Source of the DNA: Candidatus Villigracilis propinquus
Lineage (GTDB): Bacteria; Chloroflexota; Anaerolineae; Anaerolineales; Villigracilaceae
Direction of reading: 5' to 3'
DNA length: 64,000 nt
Assembly: GCA_016714565.1 (NCBI GenBank)
Contig: JADKDM010000009.1
Location: 1-64,000, forward strand
The notes below the pieces were generated by a model, which had not been told where the DNA came from, ran no database searches, and was given only the letters and a program-made list of their open reading frames with translations. Shown one piece after another: positions 44,839 to 53,308 of this stretch; the first letter of the stretch is position 1, and each line of letters starts with the position of its first letter. The translations under genes and the position numbers were made by a program.

Positions 44839-45681
44839 TTATTTACGTTTCAAGGCTCGCTTATCAATGTCTTTGAGAGTCTTATGCTGCACATCGGCAT
44901 TGATCTTTGGAAGTTCAGGATTATCGTGAACTAAATCCAACACTTCTTTCCAGGTGAAATCATCCCGCCCATCGAAGCGGGAATATACCTCTCGCATAAA
45001 CTCCAAATCTTCTGGAGTATCCACCGTCCAACGATAATCTCCAAAATCGGTGGTGTGATGGAGCAGGGCAATATTGAATCCGCGCGGGGAAAGGCCAGTT
45101 TGCAGTTGGCGGTTGACAGTTGCTAGCTGCACTCCCTCATAAAAATACGGCATGGCATGTTCACGGTGTTGTGGTTCCTTCGCTTCTTTCCATGCTTTCT
45201 TCAAGACTTTGAAGGTGCAGGCTTCCACATCCAAGCCAATGGGATAGGTGCGAGTCCACGGCGGGGGCAGACGGTTGCAAACGAAATCATATTCCGATTT
45301 CCCATTTCCCATTCCCGATTCCCCAAGTAACGTATTTACGACATTATCGATCAACTCAGGGTCGATCACAGGGCAATCCGCTGTGATGCGGACAACTACG
45401 TCCGCTTTGGCTTGGAGGGCAGTTTGATAATAACGGTCAAGCACATCGAACAAACTGCCGCGGGTGTGGGGAATGCCGCTAAAGTCACAGTACTCAGCTA
45501 CGGGGTCGTCTGAGGCGTCTGTCGTCGTGGCGAAGATGACTTCGTCGAGAGTCGTCGCCCGCGAGGTGCGGACGTAAACCCGAGTCAACATCGGCTGACC
45601 TGCGATGTCTGCAAGAATTTTTCCCGGCAAACGGGAGGAGGACATGCGTCCTTGAATGATGGCTACAACTTTTGGTTTCAT
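44839..45681 (-). CDS. SpsF-like cytidylyltransferase family protein
   Basis: This 280-residue protein has VVAIIQGRMSSSRLPGKILADIAG, then VIFATTTDASDDPVAEYC and RITADCPVIDPELID. These are the motifs of the spore-coat polysaccharide protein SpsF and Kdo/acylneuraminate cytidylyltransferase superfamily. It probably activates a sugar acid with CTP for this module. Two heptanucleotide repeats lie inside the frame: 45291-45325 (encoding GESGMGNGKSEY) and 45096-45130 (encoding NRQLQTG). They add residues in the family's variable loops without breaking the frame. Confidence 0.88.
   Translation of the reverse strand: MKPKVVAIIQGRMSSSRLPGKILADIAGQPMLTRVYVRTSRATTLDEVIFATTTDASDDPVAEYCDFSGIPHTRGSLFDVLDRYYQTALQAKADVVVRITADCPVIDPELIDNVVNTLLGESGMGNGKSEYDFVCNRLPPPWTRTYPIGLDVEACTFKVLKKAWKEAKEPQHREHAMPYFYEGVQLATVNRQLQTGLSPRGFNIALLHHTTDFGDYRWTVDTPEDLEFMREVYSRFDGRDDFTWKEVLDLVHDNPELPKINADVQHKTLKDIDKRALKRK
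45096..45130. repeat. Heptanucleotide repeat inside the SpsF-like gene
   Basis: Units CAGTTTG, CAGTTGG, CGGTTGA, CAGTTGC and TAGCTGC have a 7-bp period and lie in frame within the coding sequence. Confidence 0.65.
45291..45325. repeat. Heptanucleotide repeat inside the SpsF-like gene
   Basis: Units ATTCCGA, TTTCCCA, TTTCCCA, TTCCCGA and TTCCCCA have a 7-bp period. The length of 35 bp keeps the reading frame open. It encodes a Gly/Asn/Lys/Ser-rich loop. Confidence 0.75.
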
Positions 45682-45690
45682 AGGTTTATT

Positions 45691-45716
45691 GTAGTAACGA
45701 CTTAAGTCGTTACTAC
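45691..45716. repeat. 26-bp perfect palindrome
   Basis: GTAGTAACGACTT is followed directly by AAGTCGTTACTAC, a perfect palindrome without loop. It overlaps the TAG stop of the DUF4910 gene (45713-45715) and ends 10 bases from the SpsF-like start. It could be a hairpin that separates the two cistrons. Confidence 0.75.
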
Positions 45717-47038
45717 GCGTTTTGCGCCTCAGATGGAATCGGCAAGGGAGTCACAAATCCCTTCGCACGGAATTTTTCAACGTACTCGCGCACCATCCAA
45801 TAATCGAGACCGACCTGCTCGGCGATCTCGAAGATCGAATGCTCGCCTTCAAATTTCATCATGATCTTTTCGATGGCGCGGTTGAGCGCCCAGTTATCGC
45901 GCCAGTCCACCCAGAGACCGTGACCGCTGAGAAAAACGGGGCCGCGGAAGGTGCGCCTGGGAATGTAATTGCTGGCATAGATGCGGATGATGTCCTCGGC
46001 AGTTTGCGCCGCGCCGATGAGCATATCCTCGTGCATGATGTCGAGATTGTCGTCGGTGGTGTGATACTCGTCGTAGGGAAAACGGTTGATGGAGATGCAC
46101 GGCACATTGACACCAGGCCCGTTGATGACGCGCTCATCGTTGGCAGGAGCGGCGGCAAAGTCACGTGATTCGTGATCCGTATCTCGTAACACGTAACTCG
46201 TTACTTTATCCAACAAATGCGAATGCTGCCGCGTGTGATGCCATGCAATTTTATTTTGATTGCCCGTCATCTCCATGAAAATTCCGCCGCGCATATTGGG
46301 AATGAGATTCTCATTGTGAGCCAGCCATGCGATGGTGCCAATCGTCTCAGGCCCAAACCAAAAGCGGACGCTCATCGAACCCGCAGGCAGCGGATTTTCC
46401 GCGAGGCGGCGCGCCAACTCAATGGTGCTGACCACGCCCGCGCCATCGTCATTGGCCTGCATGGGATGACAGGTATGCGCCTGCACAATGAACTCACCCG
46501 CTTCGGGGTTTGGCCCGCCTTCAGGGTGGACAACCGCCGTGGCGACTTTGAATCCCTGCTTGGGGTCGGTGATGAATTCAGACTTGATCACCGCGCGATA
46601 TTTTTTATCACGCGGAAGTTTATCGAAAAGATTCTTCGGTAAACAGAATCCCCAATCCCGCTCGTAATATTTGAACACCCACGGAATGGTGTGCGGCAAT
46701 TTCTCGTTGAAATACAAATGCGGCTGGAGTTCTTCGAAGCTCAAAACCTTATCCACAGGCAACGAATACGAAACAATGTGCAGCGGATTATTCGCAAAGT
46801 CCACCACGCGCTCGCCGCCTTCGATCTCCAAATACGCTTCATGGACAACGTACCGTTCTGGCACCTGCCACGTCCACACTTTGGTGAGCGGTGCGTAGGT
46901 CTCAATGGTGTAGTTGGATGAATCAGGCATGTACGAACCGACGATCTCCAGGGTCTTGTCATGGTCATCAGAGACGAGGGTTCGGTGCAGCGGAAAGAAT
47001 TCAGCGAGGATGGATTTGAGGGAGGTGTAGGGTTTCAT
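45713..47038 (-). CDS. DUF4910 aminopeptidase-like protein with winged-helix tail
   Basis: This 441-residue protein matches the DUF2172/DUF4910 polysaccharide-locus family. The zinc-peptidase-like core has VQAHTCHPMQANDDGAGVV near residue 190 (His, Asp), FGPETIGTIAWL (Glu), and RFPYDEYHTTDDN (His). An M28-type metal site is therefore plausible. The last 70 residues (FEIAEQVGLDYWMVREYVEKF) form a winged-helix-like tail. Genes of this family sit in surface-glycan clusters with NeuB-like and SpsF-like genes; the substrate is unknown. Residues KVTSYVLRDTDHESRD are encoded by a heptanucleotide repeat (46161-46205). Confidence 0.85.
   Translation of the reverse strand: MKPYTSLKSILAEFFPLHRTLVSDDHDKTLEIVGSYMPDSSNYTIETYAPLTKVWTWQVPERYVVHEAYLEIEGGERVVDFANNPLHIVSYSLPVDKVLSFEELQPHLYFNEKLPHTIPWVFKYYERDWGFCLPKNLFDKLPRDKKYRAVIKSEFITDPKQGFKVATAVVHPEGGPNPEAGEFIVQAHTCHPMQANDDGAGVVSTIELARRLAENPLPAGSMSVRFWFGPETIGTIAWLAHNENLIPNMRGGIFMEMTGNQNKIAWHHTRQHSHLLDKVTSYVLRDTDHESRDFAAAPANDERVINGPGVNVPCISINRFPYDEYHTTDDNLDIMHEDMLIGAAQTAEDIIRIYASNYIPRRTFRGPVFLSGHGLWVDWRDNWALNRAIEKIMMKFEGEHSIFEIAEQVGLDYWMVREYVEKFRAKGFVTPLPIPSEAQNA
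46161..46205. repeat. Heptanucleotide repeat inside the DUF4910 gene
   Basis: Six units of 7 bp each carry CGT at the same place: TCACGTG, ATTCGTG, ATCCGTA, TCTCGTA, ACACGTA, ACTCGTT. The frame stays open through it. Confidence 0.8.
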
Positions 47039-47047
47039 AATCGTCTC

Positions 47048-47185
47048 CCGTCATTGCGAGCCGCCGTCCTGAGCGGAGCCGCCGTTTTTTGGCGGCGTAG
47101 TCGAAGGACGAGTGGCGAAGCAATCCCCAACAATATGAGGGAGATTGCTTCGTCGGGAAGAGCAAGTGCCCTCCTCGCAATGACG
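47048..47185. repeat. Palindromic MITE-like repeat, copy 1
   Basis: Terminal inverted repeats are CGTCATTGCGAG (47048-47059) and CTCGCAATGACG (47174-47185). Inside are GAAGCAATC and GATTGCTTCGTC, which also pair. This copy is longer than the others and has an extra GC-rich hairpin (GCCGCCG/CGGCG). It lies between two minus-strand genes. Confidence 0.9.
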
Positions 47186-47191
47186 AAGAAA

Positions 47192-47950
47192 TTAATACTT
47201 CGGCTCTTCAATATAATGCAATTTCTCAGGGTGCTCGCGCACAATGGGCGTCATATTATCAAAGAATTCATTCGCGGTCATGTGATGCACTTTCGCCTCA
47301 CCCACTTGAATTTCCTTGATCACGCCCGCGTGCAGCAGGTCATTCATACCCGGCACAATGTAGGTTTTCACACGGTCATGGTTGCGCACGAACATCGAAT
47401 ACTTTTTGATCTGCGGCACACGGTCATAGCCCATGTAAACGCCGCCGAATTCCTTCACGCGGCGGTAATCACAGCCCGCATTATATTCAATGTAATGATG
47501 CATCGAAAACGTATTATTGAAATCCAAACCGATGCTGATCAACGTCGCGTTCAATTTATGGAACAACGCAAACGCAGAGTTCGGGCCGTAGGCTTCCACA
47601 TCGTCAGCTTTGGAAAATTCGTCAGCGCGAGGGCCGAGGACGGAGAAACTGTAGATCGGATGCGGAGTCCGCTTTGCGTTAGGTCTGAGGCGCGCCTGTT
47701 CCGTGATCATGCCCATCTTCGAAGGCGTCTCCATCACATCAAAATAATGCGTCTCCGTCCACGACTGAAAATTGAACGCAGGGAACATCACCGTGCCGTC
47801 CTTCCCCGCCAACTCCTGCATCACATCGATCACCGTATCCACGCCGCCTTCCACCCCGCCCAGCGATTTATACGACGTATGCACAACGAGCGTATCGCTC
47901 TCGATTTTTATTTTTCCAAAACCAGCCAGCAATTCTTTTTTAGTGAGCAT
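47192..47950 (-). CDS. AAC(3)-like N-acetyltransferase
   Basis: This 252-residue member of the aminoglycoside 3-N-acetyltransferase fold has VVHTSYKSLGGVEGGVDTVID, then DGTVMFPAFNFQSW, RTPHPIYSFSVLG and the DFNNTFSMHHYIEY block. In polysaccharide loci such proteins acetylate amino groups of nucleotide-activated or lipid-linked amino sugars; antibiotic resistance is not implied. It stands between the DUF4910 gene and a GT4 gene, flanked by two copies of the palindromic repeat. Confidence 0.88.
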   Translation of the reverse strand: MLTKKELLAGFGKIKIESDTLVVHTSYKSLGGVEGGVDTVIDVMQELAGKDGTVMFPAFNFQSWTETHYFDVMETPSKMGMITEQARLRPNAKRTPHPIYSFSVLGPRADEFSKADDVEAYGPNSAFALFHKLNATLISIGLDFNNTFSMHHYIEYNAGCDYRRVKEFGGVYMGYDRVPQIKKYSMFVRNHDRVKTYIVPGMNDLLHAGVIKEIQVGEAKVHHMTANEFFDNMTPIVREHPEKLHYIEEPKY

Positions 47951-47963
47951 ATTTTCCTTTTCC

Positions 47964-48044
47964 CGTCATTGCGAGGGCGACAGCCCGAAGCAATCTCACC
48001 ATCGTGTTGGAGATTGCTTCGCCAAAGAGCGGCTCGCAATGACG
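47964..48044. repeat. Palindromic MITE-like repeat, copy 2
   Basis: CGTCATTGCGAG (47964-47975) pairs with CTCGCAATGACG (48033-48044). GAAGCAATCTC and GAGATTGCTTCG form the inner stem. This is the shortest copy, 81 bp. Confidence 0.9.
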
Positions 48045-48046
48045 AT

Positions 48047-49137
48047 TCATTTTAAATTTCGATAGACATTCATCAACGCTTCGGCATTCTTTTTCCAATC
48101 CGCACGCATCTCTGCCGACCTTCGGCTTGATCGGCCGATCTCAGGCAGTTTCTCACGCTGATTCATCGCCGCCAGAATCTTCTCCGCAAGGTGATCCGCA
48201 TCCCCATCGCGGAACAGCCAGCCGTTCTCATTTTCAAAGACCCATTCCTTGTTGGCAGGAATATCCGAAACCAGACAAGGCAGGCCGCAAGCCAGCGCCT
48301 CCATCAACGAGACGGACGAACCATCCACGTGCGAAGGTGAAATATAAATATCGGCCATATGATACCAGTTTGGCAAATCGGTTTGCGAGATCTGTCCGCC
48401 AAAAGTGACGCGATCCAGGACACCGCCGCTTTGCAATATCTGGCGAATATGTGCGCCTTGTGAGCCGCCGCCAAGCAGGATCAAATCCACATTTTCACTT
48501 TGCTGCGCCACCTTCACAAACGCCCGCGCAAGCACATCCACCCCATAACGGGTTTCCCAGGAACGATTGCAGAAACAGAGACGAGAACCATGCCTTTGGT
48601 CGTTCGTAGATTGTCGCATAGTCGGAAATGCTCAAGGTCAACACCCCAGGGGAAGACCACTGTTTTCTCAGAATTCATTCCGTAAGCGACGGCTTTATCC
48701 CGAGTGACATTGGCATCGCTTGTAAAAAACGTGGAACGCTTCAATGTGTAACGTGTGACCCATTCCCACCATTTGTTACGATGCACATCATCCATCAGAT
48801 CAAATCCCCACGACATGGTGAGGATGGGACGAAACCCGCTCAACACCGCGATGAATGCGCAGGTTTGAATGGGGCCAGCATGGATGAGATCGGGTCTGAT
48901 CTCGCGAGTCAAACGTCGAAAGTCACGAGTCAATTTGAGGAGGTTGCCCCAGCGGAACGGCTCGCGTCCGCCCTTCCAAATGACCTGATGCACATGCTCC
49001 GGCATCGTACGGCTCTCCACCTGCCGCTGATTGCCTTCCAGTTGCACAAAAAAAACCTCATGCCCGCCATCTGAAATGGACTTGAGGAAACGATAGTCGT
49101 GTGTGGAATAACCGAGGGAGAAATAAATGAGTTTCAT
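48047..49137 (-). pseudogene. Frameshifted GT4 family glycosyltransferase
   Basis: Two overlapping frames form one GT-B glycosyltransferase of about 360 residues. The N-part (from ATG 49137) reads KLIYFSLGYSTHDYRFLKS to TVVFPWGVDLEHFRL. Near 48575 the frame shifts and continues CNRSWETRYGVDVLARAFV, LILLGGGSQ, then ISPSHVDGSSVSLMEALACGLPCLVSD. That block holds the family E-x7-E-type donor site. One indel separates the halves. It may be a true mutation or a sequencing error. Confidence 0.85.
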
Positions 49138-49147
49138 ATACATAATT

Positions 49148-49244
49148 CGTCATTGCGAGGAGGACTTCAGTCCGACGAAGCAATCTCCAATACGATGATG
49201 AGATTGCTTCGTCGCAAAGAGCAAGTGCGCTCCTCGCAATGACG
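49148..49244. repeat. Palindromic MITE-like repeat, copy 3
   Basis: CGTCATTGCGAG (49148-49159) pairs with CTCGCAATGACG (49233-49244). The inner stem is GACGAAGCAATCTC with GAGATTGCTTCGTC. It lies between the GT4 and NeuB genes. Confidence 0.9.
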
Positions 49245-49252
49245 GATAAATA

Positions 49253-50324
49253 TTACGCGCCCAAATCCGTCCAGCGCAATTCCTTGCCGAGGGGCATATC
49301 CATCAATGCCTTGGTGCCGATCACGTTTTGAATTTGATCAGGTTTGATCGCGCCAGCAGTGGCAGGACGCAGCACATCGATCATGTCACGGGTGATAGTC
49401 TCACCTGCTTTGATCTCACGCGCCGCCCGCAGACAGCGTCGCTGTACGATCTGTGTCTCCTGCTCGTTGTCGGCGATGAATTTATCCGAGCTGCCCAATG
49501 AGCGTTCGAGCAGACGAGTCTCTTCGACCATCTTCGCCCAATTTTCGGGGTTCATCGCAAACTTGTGGTCGGGCCCTTCGCGGTCGTTGCTGTCGGTGAA
49601 GTGACGTTCGATCACACGCGCACCCAACGTCACCGCGCCGAGGACGGGGGCAACCGAGTGCGTATGGTCAGATAAGCCCAAAATCACATCGGGGAACATC
49701 GTCCCAAACGTTTTCAAGAACATTCAAATGCAAATGATCATAATTATTTGGGCTGGCCGTGTAATTGGTATTGCATTGCATCAGCACCAATTGCTTGTTG
49801 ATCTTCAAAATCGCATGGACAGCCTTCTGCACTTCGCCAATATTGGATGCGCCAGTGGCAATGAAGAACGGCTTGCCTTTGCCCGCCATTCGTTCGAGCG
49901 CTTCGATCCAGTCAATTTCGCCGGAGCCAGCTTTGTACACTTCCACATACTGGTCGAGGAAATCAATCGCTTCAAAATCGTAGGGCGACGAGAAGTAATC
50001 AATGCCCACTTCTTTGCATTCTTCCACCAAAGTCATCGACCATTCAAATGGAATGGACGCTCCCTTATAGACCTCGAACACAGATTTCTTCCAACTTGCC
50101 TGATGCGAAACCTGTCCGCCATCCATGGCTTTGAAGCCGTAATCCGAGACGATCTTCGGGGCGTCAAAATTCTGGAACTTGGCCGCATCTGCGCCTGCGT
50201 CTTTGGCGAGGCGGATGAGCTTCTTGGCGCGTTCCATGTCGCCGTCATGGTTGGCGGCAATGTCCGCGATGAAATAGGTGGGGTGATTCAAGCCAATTGT
50301 GCGATTTCCGAACTTGATTTCCAT
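49253..50324 (-). pseudogene. Frameshifted NeuB-family synthase with SAF domain
   Basis: The first frame (50324 to about 49725) has YFIADIAANHDGDMERAKK, AAKFQNFDAPKI, YKAGSGEIDWIEAL and MQCNTNYTAS. After a one-base shift near 49728 the second frame continues LKTFGTMFPDVILGLSDHTHSV, GARVIERHFTD and the C-terminal SAF (antifreeze-like) domain AREIKAGETITRDMIDVLRP. The joined protein of about 355 residues is full length for a sialic, legionaminic or pseudaminic acid synthase. The shift lies at GTTCTTGAAAACG. Unlike the NeuB at 25825 this one has the SAF domain. Confidence 0.88.
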
Positions 50325-50359
50325 TGTTCCTCCGAGTGTGGAAAAAGATGGGGTAAGTT

Positions 50360-50690
50360 TGTGGGTAATAAAGCATATCCTGTGGATAAATAGGGATAAG
50401 CTGTGGATAACTTAAGTCAAAACTGCCAGTTTTCCCCAGAAAAAGCCAAAATATTGTGGAAAACCGTCTATTTTCGGTAATAAACTGTGGATAGAAAAGC
50501 ATATCCTGTGGATAATTTTGAGCTTCTGACAGCAAATCTGGGGCTAATTTTGTTGATAACTGCGGATTTTCTGTGGGTAACCTTGCTGGAACTGTGTGCA
50601 AAACTCGTTCAAACCTGTGGAAAAGTCGGGTAAATCCTCGCCCAAATCTGTGGATAGCTTGTGGGTGGAAAGCCATAAATTGTGGGAACG
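50360..50690. repeat. Array of DnaA-box-like words with 21-bp spacing
   Basis: The 9-mer TGTGGATAA (complement TTATCCACA, the DnaA-box consensus) occurs exactly at 50381, 50402 and 50507. Near matches start at 50360, 50486, 50551, 50572, 50593, 50649, 50660 and 50681, all in the same direction. Groups are spaced exactly 21 bp: 50360/50381/50402, 50486/50507, 50551/50572/50593, 50660/50681. A 20-mer ending in this word is repeated at 50370 and 50496. The array spans the gap downstream of the RmlD-like gene and its last 45 codons. Confidence 0.75.
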
Positions 50691-51464
50691 TCGGGCAATG
50701 AGGCCTGAAGACAGGATGGATTTCGGAGAAATCTCGTTCTCGTGCAGGCTGAACTTGCGTGCGATCTCCACTCCAAATTGATATTTGCTCATGGCTTGCG
50801 GTCCCACCAGATGATACAAACCGCTCAAACCACGCTGAAGCATTTTTACCAAGGTGCGGGCGGTATCATTCACCAGCATGGGGCAAAAGACCACATCCGT
50901 AAAACCGCTCATACTTTTATTGTGGGTCAGGTTATGGTGAAAAAATTCCGCAAGGCTGCGTCTGCCGCCCAGGCTCCACCCATAAAAATTGACTCGCGCC
51001 ACAAGTGCCTTTGGGTCTTCCGTGAGAACAGCCCATTCCCCTTCGAATTTGGTTGTGGCATATACACTCTGTGGATTGGGCTTATCCTCTTCGGTGTAGA
51101 AGCCGTCTTTCTCGCCGTCAAAGACGGCATCCGTGGAGATGTGGACGAAGGGGATGTTCCGCACTTTGCATGCCCGTGCGAGGTGGCGGGGCAGATCCGT
51201 GTTCAAGCGTTTGGCAATGTCCGGGTCCTCCTCGCAGGCATCGAGGTCCGCAAGAGCCGCGCAGTTCACCAGCCATTCGGGTTGCACCGAGTCGAGGATG
51301 GAGTCCACTGTGCCAGCTTCAAGAATATCCCGCTTCAACACCTTGAAAGGCGCACGGGACAGCTTGCCGCGATCCACACCGATAATCTCGTGCGAGTCCA
51401 TCATCTCCTGAGAGAAGTTGATGCCCAGCAAACCACTGACGCCCGTAACGAGAATTCGCGGCAT
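50544..51464 (-). CDS. RmlD-like dTDP-4-dehydrorhamnose reductase family protein
   Basis: This 306-residue extended SDR has RILVTGVSGLLGINFSQEM, LVNCAALADLDACEEDPD, FVHISTDAVFDGEKDGFY and the catalytic YATTK near residue 130. It would reduce a 4-keto nucleotide sugar, most likely the product of the adjacent PseB-like dehydratase three bases upstream. The last 45 residues are encoded inside the 21-bp DnaA-like word array, so the tail (GYPQKIRSYQQN) is probably not conserved. Confidence 0.88.
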   Translation of the reverse strand: MPRILVTGVSGLLGINFSQEMMDSHEIIGVDRGKLSRAPFKVLKRDILEAGTVDSILDSVQPEWLVNCAALADLDACEEDPDIAKRLNTDLPRHLARACKVRNIPFVHISTDAVFDGEKDGFYTEEDKPNPQSVYATTKFEGEWAVLTEDPKALVARVNFYGWSLGGRRSLAEFFHHNLTHNKSMSGFTDVVFCPMLVNDTARTLVKMLQRGLSGLYHLVGPQAMSKYQFGVEIARKFSLHENEISPKSILSSGLIARRSHNLWLSTHKLSTDLGEDLPDFSTGLNEFCTQFQQGYPQKIRSYQQN

Positions 51465-51467
51465 TGA

Positions 51468-52478
51468 TTACCCTTCGAGTTTGCCTTGCACAAAAAGTTC
51501 TTCGAACGGCGCAATATATTTTTTGACACCTTCAATATCAAGCCATTCAGAATTGTTATCGCTGGAATAATACGTGCCTTCCCTCAAGGCGCTGCCTTTA
51601 TCCTTCCATGAATAACCAAACCAAGTGGCTTCGGCAGGCTGCACAACATACATTGTTTCAAGTTCAATGGTATGGCGCGCTTCATCTTCAGAGATAAGCA
51701 TCTCGTGCAGTTTCTCGCCTGGGCGAATGCCAATGATCTCGATCTTGGCATTTGGAGCAATAGCCTTTGCGAGGTCTACAACTTTTGTGCTGGGGATCTT
51801 GGGGATGAACACTTCGCCGCCTTCCATCTGTTCGATGCAGGTGATGACGAAGCGCACGCCCTGCTCGAGGGAAAGCCAGAAGCGGGTCATGCGGTCATCG
51901 GTGACTGTGATCTTTCCACCTGCACGCTGCTTGAGGAATAACGGAACGATGGAGCCGCGCGAGCCAACGACGTTCCCGTATCGGACGCACGAAAATCTGG
52001 TTGCCGAGCCCCCGGCATAGGCATTACTCTGGATCGTTAATTTCTCAGCTGCAAGCTTTGTGGCTCCATACAGATTCGCCGGGCTGACAGCTTTATCGGT
52101 GCTAACCATCAACATTTTTTTCACACCGGCATCCAGCGCAGCTTCGACTACGTTCGCCGTGCCCATAATGTTGGTCTTGATGGCTTCCATGGGATTGTAT
52201 TCACAGGCAGGCACCTGCTTCAGCGCCGCCGCATGGACAACAATATCTACGCCATGCAAGGCGCGCTCAAGGCGCTCACGGTCGCGAATATCACCGATGA
52301 AATAGCGCAGGTTTTCCTGGTTGTATCCACCGACCTGCATTTCATGCTGTTTCAATTCATCGCGGCTGAAGACAATGACCTTCTTCGGCTGCTTTTCTTC
52401 GAGCAATATCTTGATGAACTTCTTGCCGAACGATCCTGTTCCGCCGGTGACTAATACAACCTGATCTTTCCAATTCAT
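51468..52478 (-). CDS. PseB/FlaA1-like UDP-N-acetylglucosamine 4,6-dehydratase
   Basis: This 336-residue SDR enzyme has VVLVTGGTGSFGKKFIKILL, VIVFSRDELKQHEM and GDIRDRERLERAL. It also has MVSTDKAVSPANLYGATKLAAEKL, with catalytic Asp-Lys and Tyr-x3-Lys, and RPGEKLHEMLIS. These match the inverting UDP-GlcNAc dehydratases (PseB) and capsular proteins of the same group. The product is a UDP-4-keto-6-deoxy-hexose, a first step of pseudaminic-type or 6-deoxy amino sugars. The aminotransferase PseC is not present in the window. It is followed three bases later by the RmlD-like gene. Confidence 0.9.
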   Translation of the reverse strand: MNWKDQVVLVTGGTGSFGKKFIKILLEEKQPKKVIVFSRDELKQHEMQVGGYNQENLRYFIGDIRDRERLERALHGVDIVVHAAALKQVPACEYNPMEAIKTNIMGTANVVEAALDAGVKKMLMVSTDKAVSPANLYGATKLAAEKLTIQSNAYAGGSATRFSCVRYGNVVGSRGSIVPLFLKQRAGGKITVTDDRMTRFWLSLEQGVRFVITCIEQMEGGEVFIPKIPSTKVVDLAKAIAPNAKIEIIGIRPGEKLHEMLISEDEARHTIELETMYVVQPAEATWFGYSWKDKGSALREGTYYSSDNNSEWLDIEGVKKYIAPFEELFVQGKLEG

Positions 52479-52489
52479 GATAAGTTCTC

Positions 52490-53290
52490 CTATTTCAGGG
52501 CTTCAAACAAGCCGGTATCTTTTGAGATAACTATTTTTCCGTTCTGCTTTATTTCTTTTTCCAGCTCAGTTTTGACTTTCGCCAGTTCTTCTTCCGAAAT
52601 TTCCGATGCGCGGATGGAGGAGCGAAGATAAGCGATCATTGGCTCCACTTCGGTCACCAGCAGGCTGTCTTCGTAACGCGAAACAGTGACATTGGCAAAA
52701 AATGGCGCAAGCTGCTCCGCGCCATTCTCGAGAGTGAACGGCTCCGAAACTGGGGAAAAATTTCCATCTTTCCCAACACGACGCAACCAGTTCTTAATTT
52801 CTTTTTGGTGAGTCTCACCGACCGTGGCGGCGATCAAATGACCGCCTTTTTTCAACACTCTCTTTATTTCAGCCAATGCCTTTGGGCGGTCTGGCACGTG
52901 ATAGAGCATGTGGTTGGCAATGACGATGTCAAAGGTCTCGTCCGCGTACGGAATGGATTGGGCATCGATCTGCTCGAACTTGAAGTTCCTGCCTGTCACA
53001 ACCAGATTACGCCATGCAGCATCCAACATACCCTGAGACAAATCACTGAGTGTGATCGTCCAATTGGTTGGGATCTTGTCAGTTATGCTCACCCACAAAG
53101 CACCGGAGCCAGTCCCCAATTCCAAGACATTTGCGCGCGCTGGCAGTTGAACAAGTGTATCAAAAACCCAGTTGAACCAACCATACGGATTCGTACTAAA
53201 ACGGCGGTGAATCTCGATGCGGGCATCGAGATTACCTGAATCCTTATATTGTTCGGTGGTCAGATAGCGCTGGTCAGTGAATTTAGACAT
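52490..53290 (-). CDS. Class I SAM-dependent methyltransferase
   Basis: This 266-residue protein has NVLELGTGSGALWVSI as motif I, ITLSDLSQGML as the acidic loop, IDAQSIPYADETFDIVIANHMLYHV as the motif II region and LKKGGHLIAATVGE. It is a UbiE/Methyltransf_11-type fold. It probably methylates a sugar or a terminal residue of the glycan. It lies 18 bases from the next methyltransferase gene. Confidence 0.88.
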   Translation of the reverse strand: MSKFTDQRYLTTEQYKDSGNLDARIEIHRRFSTNPYGWFNWVFDTLVQLPARANVLELGTGSGALWVSITDKIPTNWTITLSDLSQGMLDAAWRNLVVTGRNFKFEQIDAQSIPYADETFDIVIANHMLYHVPDRPKALAEIKRVLKKGGHLIAATVGETHQKEIKNWLRRVGKDGNFSPVSEPFTLENGAEQLAPFFANVTVSRYEDSLLVTEVEPMIAYLRSSIRASEISEEELAKVKTELEKEIKQNGKIVISKDTGLFEALK

Positions 53291-53308
53291 CGCCGCCTTA
53301 TCTGAATG

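Noticed and set aside
47192..47950. Aminoglycoside resistance gene
   Set aside because: The AAC(3) fold is present, but the gene lies inside a glycan operon and lacks any sign of a resistance context.
46961..48055. 364-codon open frame on the + strand
   Set aside because: It runs antisense to the AAC(3)-like gene and across two palindromic repeats, with a basic, His/Arg-rich composition typical of a shadow frame.
50245..50676. 143-codon minus-strand frame with YPQ repeats
   Set aside because: The YPQ heptads are a by-product of the 21-bp DNA repeat; the frame overlaps the RmlD-like and NeuB genes and has no ribosome site.
50360..50690. Definite replication origin
   Set aside because: DnaA-like boxes are clear, but dnaA, dnaN and a skew change cannot be seen, so only a candidate site is claimed.
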